Shown: positions 62,391 through 64,000 of the stretch, in pieces
Layout of the letters: the number at the start of each line of letters is the position of its first letter
Position numbering within the stretch: position 1 is the stretch's first letter
Assembly (NCBI RefSeq): GCF_022230925.1
Contig: NZ_JAKKFH010000008.1
Location: forward strand, 496,001 to 560,000
DNA length: 64,000 nucleotides
Source: Micromonospora alfalfae
GTDB lineage: Bacteria; Actinomycetota; Actinomycetes; Mycobacteriales; Micromonosporaceae
Direction of reading: 5' to 3'
The notes under the pieces: model-generated
Database searches by the model: none
The model's input: only the letters and a program-made list of their open reading frames with translations
Told to the model about the DNA's origin: nothing
Made by a program: the position numbers and the translations under genes

Positions 62391-62419
62391 TTGATCGAGT
62401 ACGACCTGTATGCATATGT
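62391..62419 (+). promoter_or_regulatory. Putative promoter before the acyl-CoA dehydrogenase gene
   Basis: TTGATC at 62391-62396 is followed 17 bases later by ATATGT (62414-62419), within an AT-rich patch that stands out from the surroundings. The RBS GAGGAGGG lies just downstream, before the GTG start. The -10 match is weak. Confidence 0.35.
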
Positions 62420-62440
62420 CCGCTAACTGAGGAGGGACCC

Positions 62441-64000
62441 GTGCCCGATCAGATCGACCTCGCCCGCCTGCGGGACGTGCTCGACGGACCGTGGGCCGCA
62501 GTCCGCAACGCGCACCGGGAGCACCTCGACGCGCGTTTCCTCCCGGTGTACGGCGAGACCGGTGACCAGGCACGGGAGCGGATCACCCGACTGCTCGGCG
62601 AACTCCCCGCCGAACTGGGCATGGCCTCTGCCTTCCCCACCGAGTACGGCGGCAGCTCCGACGTCGGCGGCTCGATCATCGCCAGTGAGATGCTGGCGCA
62701 GGTCGACCTGTCGCTGATGGTCAAGGCGGGCGTGCAGTGGGGCCTGTTCGGCGGTGCTGTCCAAGCCCTCGGCACCCGGCGGCACCACGACGCCTATCTG
62801 CGGGACATTGTCTCCGGCACTGTCTTCGGCTGCTTCGCGATGACCGAGACCGGGCACGGCTCCGACGTGCAGCAGCTGCGCACCACCTGCACGTACGACC
62901 CGCGGACGCAGACTTTCGACCTGCACACCCCGCACGAGGCGGCCCGCAAGGACTACATCGGCAACGCCGCCCGGGACGGGCGGATGGCGGTGGTCTTCGC
63001 GCAGCTGATCACGAACGGTCAGCGGCACGGCGTACACGCGTGGTTGGTGCCGATCCGCGACGAGCGGGGCAACCCGCTGCCCGGCGTGAGCATCGGCGAC
63101 GCCGGGGCCAAGGCCGGCCTGCTCGGCGTTGACAACGGGCGGCTCACCTTCGAGCACGTACAGGTGCCGAGGGACATGCTTCTGGACCGCTACGGTCAGG
63201 TCGCTCAGGACGGGACGTACTCCAGCCCGATCGAGAACGACTCCCGGCGCTTCTTCACCATGCTCGGCACCCTGGTCCGCGGCCGGGTGAGCGTGGGTGG
63301 CGCGGCGTCGGCGGCCACGAAGTCGGCGCTGACCATCGCGGTGCGCTACGGCGACATCCGCCGTCAGTTCGGCACCCCCGACGCGGAACGGGAGGTGCTG
63401 CTCAACGACTATCTGGCCCACCAACGCAAGCTGCTGCCAGCCCTGGCCACCACGTACGCGCTGCACTTCGCCCAGACCGAGCTGGTCGCCGCGCTCAGCG
63501 AGGTGCAGGGCGGCGACGGGCCGGTCGACGAGCATCGGCAACGGGAGCTGGAATCCCGGGCCGCCGGCCTCAAGGCCGCGCAGACCTGGCACGCGACCCG
63601 CACCATCCAGATGTGCCGCGAGGCGTGCGGCGGCGCCGGTTACCTGGCCGAGAACCGCCTACCCAGCCTCAAGGCCGATACCGACGTCTTCACCACCTTC
63701 GAGGGCGACAACACGGTGCTGCTCCAACTGGTGGCCAAGGGGCTGCTCACCGGCCACCGGGACGCTTTCGGCTCGCTGGACGGCTGGGGCCGGGCCTCCT
63801 TCGTCGCCGAGCAGGTCCGCGAGATGGTGCTCGAACGCACCGCCGCGCGGTCGCTCATCGAGCGGCTGATCAGCGCCGTGCCAGGTCGTGACGAGGAGGT
63901 CGCCGTCACCGACCGCGGTTGGCAGCTCAAGGTTTTCGAGGACCGCGAGAGGCACCTTCTCGACGGGGCGGTCCGCCGCCTGCGCAACGGCGCGGCCACG
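62441..64000 (+). CDS. Acyl-CoA dehydrogenase/oxidase, truncated by window edge
   Basis: The 520 visible residues begin VPDQIDLARLRDVLDGPW after a strong GAGGAGGG and run open to the window end. The middle has the acyl-CoA dehydrogenase fold: CFAMTETGHGSDVQQLRTT (FAD/substrate loop), GRVSVGGAASAATKSAL, and GGAGYLAENRLPSLKAD followed by FTTFEGDNTVLLQLVA, which in acyl-CoA oxidases holds the catalytic glutamate. The length past 500 residues and the long insertions fit the acyl-CoA oxidase-like subfamily. It would act in fatty-acid beta-oxidation. The C-terminus lies outside. Confidence 0.9.
   Translation, partial: MPDQIDLARLRDVLDGPWAAVRNAHREHLDARFLPVYGETGDQARERITRLLGELPAELGMASAFPTEYGGSSDVGGSIIASEMLAQVDLSLMVKAGVQWGLFGGAVQALGTRRHHDAYLRDIVSGTVFGCFAMTETGHGSDVQQLRTTCTYDPRTQTFDLHTPHEAARKDYIGNAARDGRMAVVFAQLITNGQRHGVHAWLVPIRDERGNPLPGVSIGDAGAKAGLLGVDNGRLTFEHVQVPRDMLLDRYGQVAQDGTYSSPIENDSRRFFTMLGTLVRGRVSVGGAASAATKSALTIAVRYGDIRRQFGTPDAEREVLLNDYLAHQRKLLPALATTYALHFAQTELVAALSEVQGGDGPVDEHRQRELESRAAGLKAAQTWHATRTIQMCREACGGAGYLAENRLPSLKADTDVFTTFEGDNTVLLQLVAKGLLTGHRDAFGSLDGWGRASFVAEQVREMVLERTAARSLIERLISAVPGRDEEVAVTDRGWQLKVFEDRERHLLDGAVRRLRNGAAT

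Noticed and set aside
1..64000. tRNA, rRNA, CRISPR arrays and insertion sequences
   Set aside because: No cloverleaf, regularly spaced repeat or transposase was recognised by reading both strands.

Overview
The window is very GC-rich DNA with dense, often overlapping genes (several ATGA or GTGA stop/start overlaps) and many GTG starts. Gene families typical of actinomycetes are present: SARP/AfsR regulators, MocR regulators, a Ser/Thr kinase, F420-type and STAS proteins, and secreted CBM2 glycosidases. Together these point to a filamentous actinomycete, most likely Micromonosporaceae; the genus is an inference from style, not a match. I saw no rRNA, tRNA, CRISPR array or insertion sequence.

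Layout. 0-6.4 kb: the end of a TPR regulator, a MocR regulator, a short NAD-binding epimerase, an MFS transporter, a RibD/DHFR-fold protein and an AraC regulator. 6.4-23.4 kb (minus strand): two giant genes forming a complete Tc (toxin complex) module. The upstream gene is a TcA-like injector (3126 aa) with an unusual N-terminal peptidoglycan-binding domain. The downstream gene, 9 bases away, is a TcB-TcC fusion (2545 aa) with an SpvB head, FG-GAP repeats, an RHS/YD shell and a C-terminal payload of about 425 residues. The payload carries a nuclease-like motif and a glycine-rich hydrophobic tail. This is the most striking system in the window. 23.7-25.8 kb: an RsbQ/RsbP-like stress-sensing pair. 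26-27.5 kb: a cytochrome P450 with an overlapping [3Fe-4S] ferredoxin.

27.8-33.3 kb holds secreted proteins: a jelly-roll, Cip1-like protein, a GH44-FN3-CBM2 glycoside hydrolase behind a CebR-type operator, an S1 protease and a small secreted protein. 33.3-38.9 kb: a TetR regulator on an apparently leaderless promoter, a small protein translationally coupled to a secreted alpha/beta hydrolase, a MocR regulator divergent from an FAD-linked oxidase, and a LURP-one protein. 39.2-45.2 kb: a full AfsR-type SARP regulator. It is followed by a three-heptamer SARP box driving a lipoprotein-OmpA operon with a structured leader, then a Ser/Thr kinase.

45.2-50.2 kb: a desaturase, an AraC regulator with an SDR and a clustered AGGAT repeat array, a deazaflavin-type oxidoreductase, a gene-poor stretch and a small membrane protein. 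50.4-56.8 kb is an envelope and stress block: an overlapping response regulator-histidine kinase-GerMN lipoprotein operon, two STAS proteins, small membrane and BON proteins, and NhaA. 56.8-62.3 kb: two divergent ABC exporters with a PucR-type regulator. The window ends inside an acyl-CoA dehydrogenase/oxidase gene.
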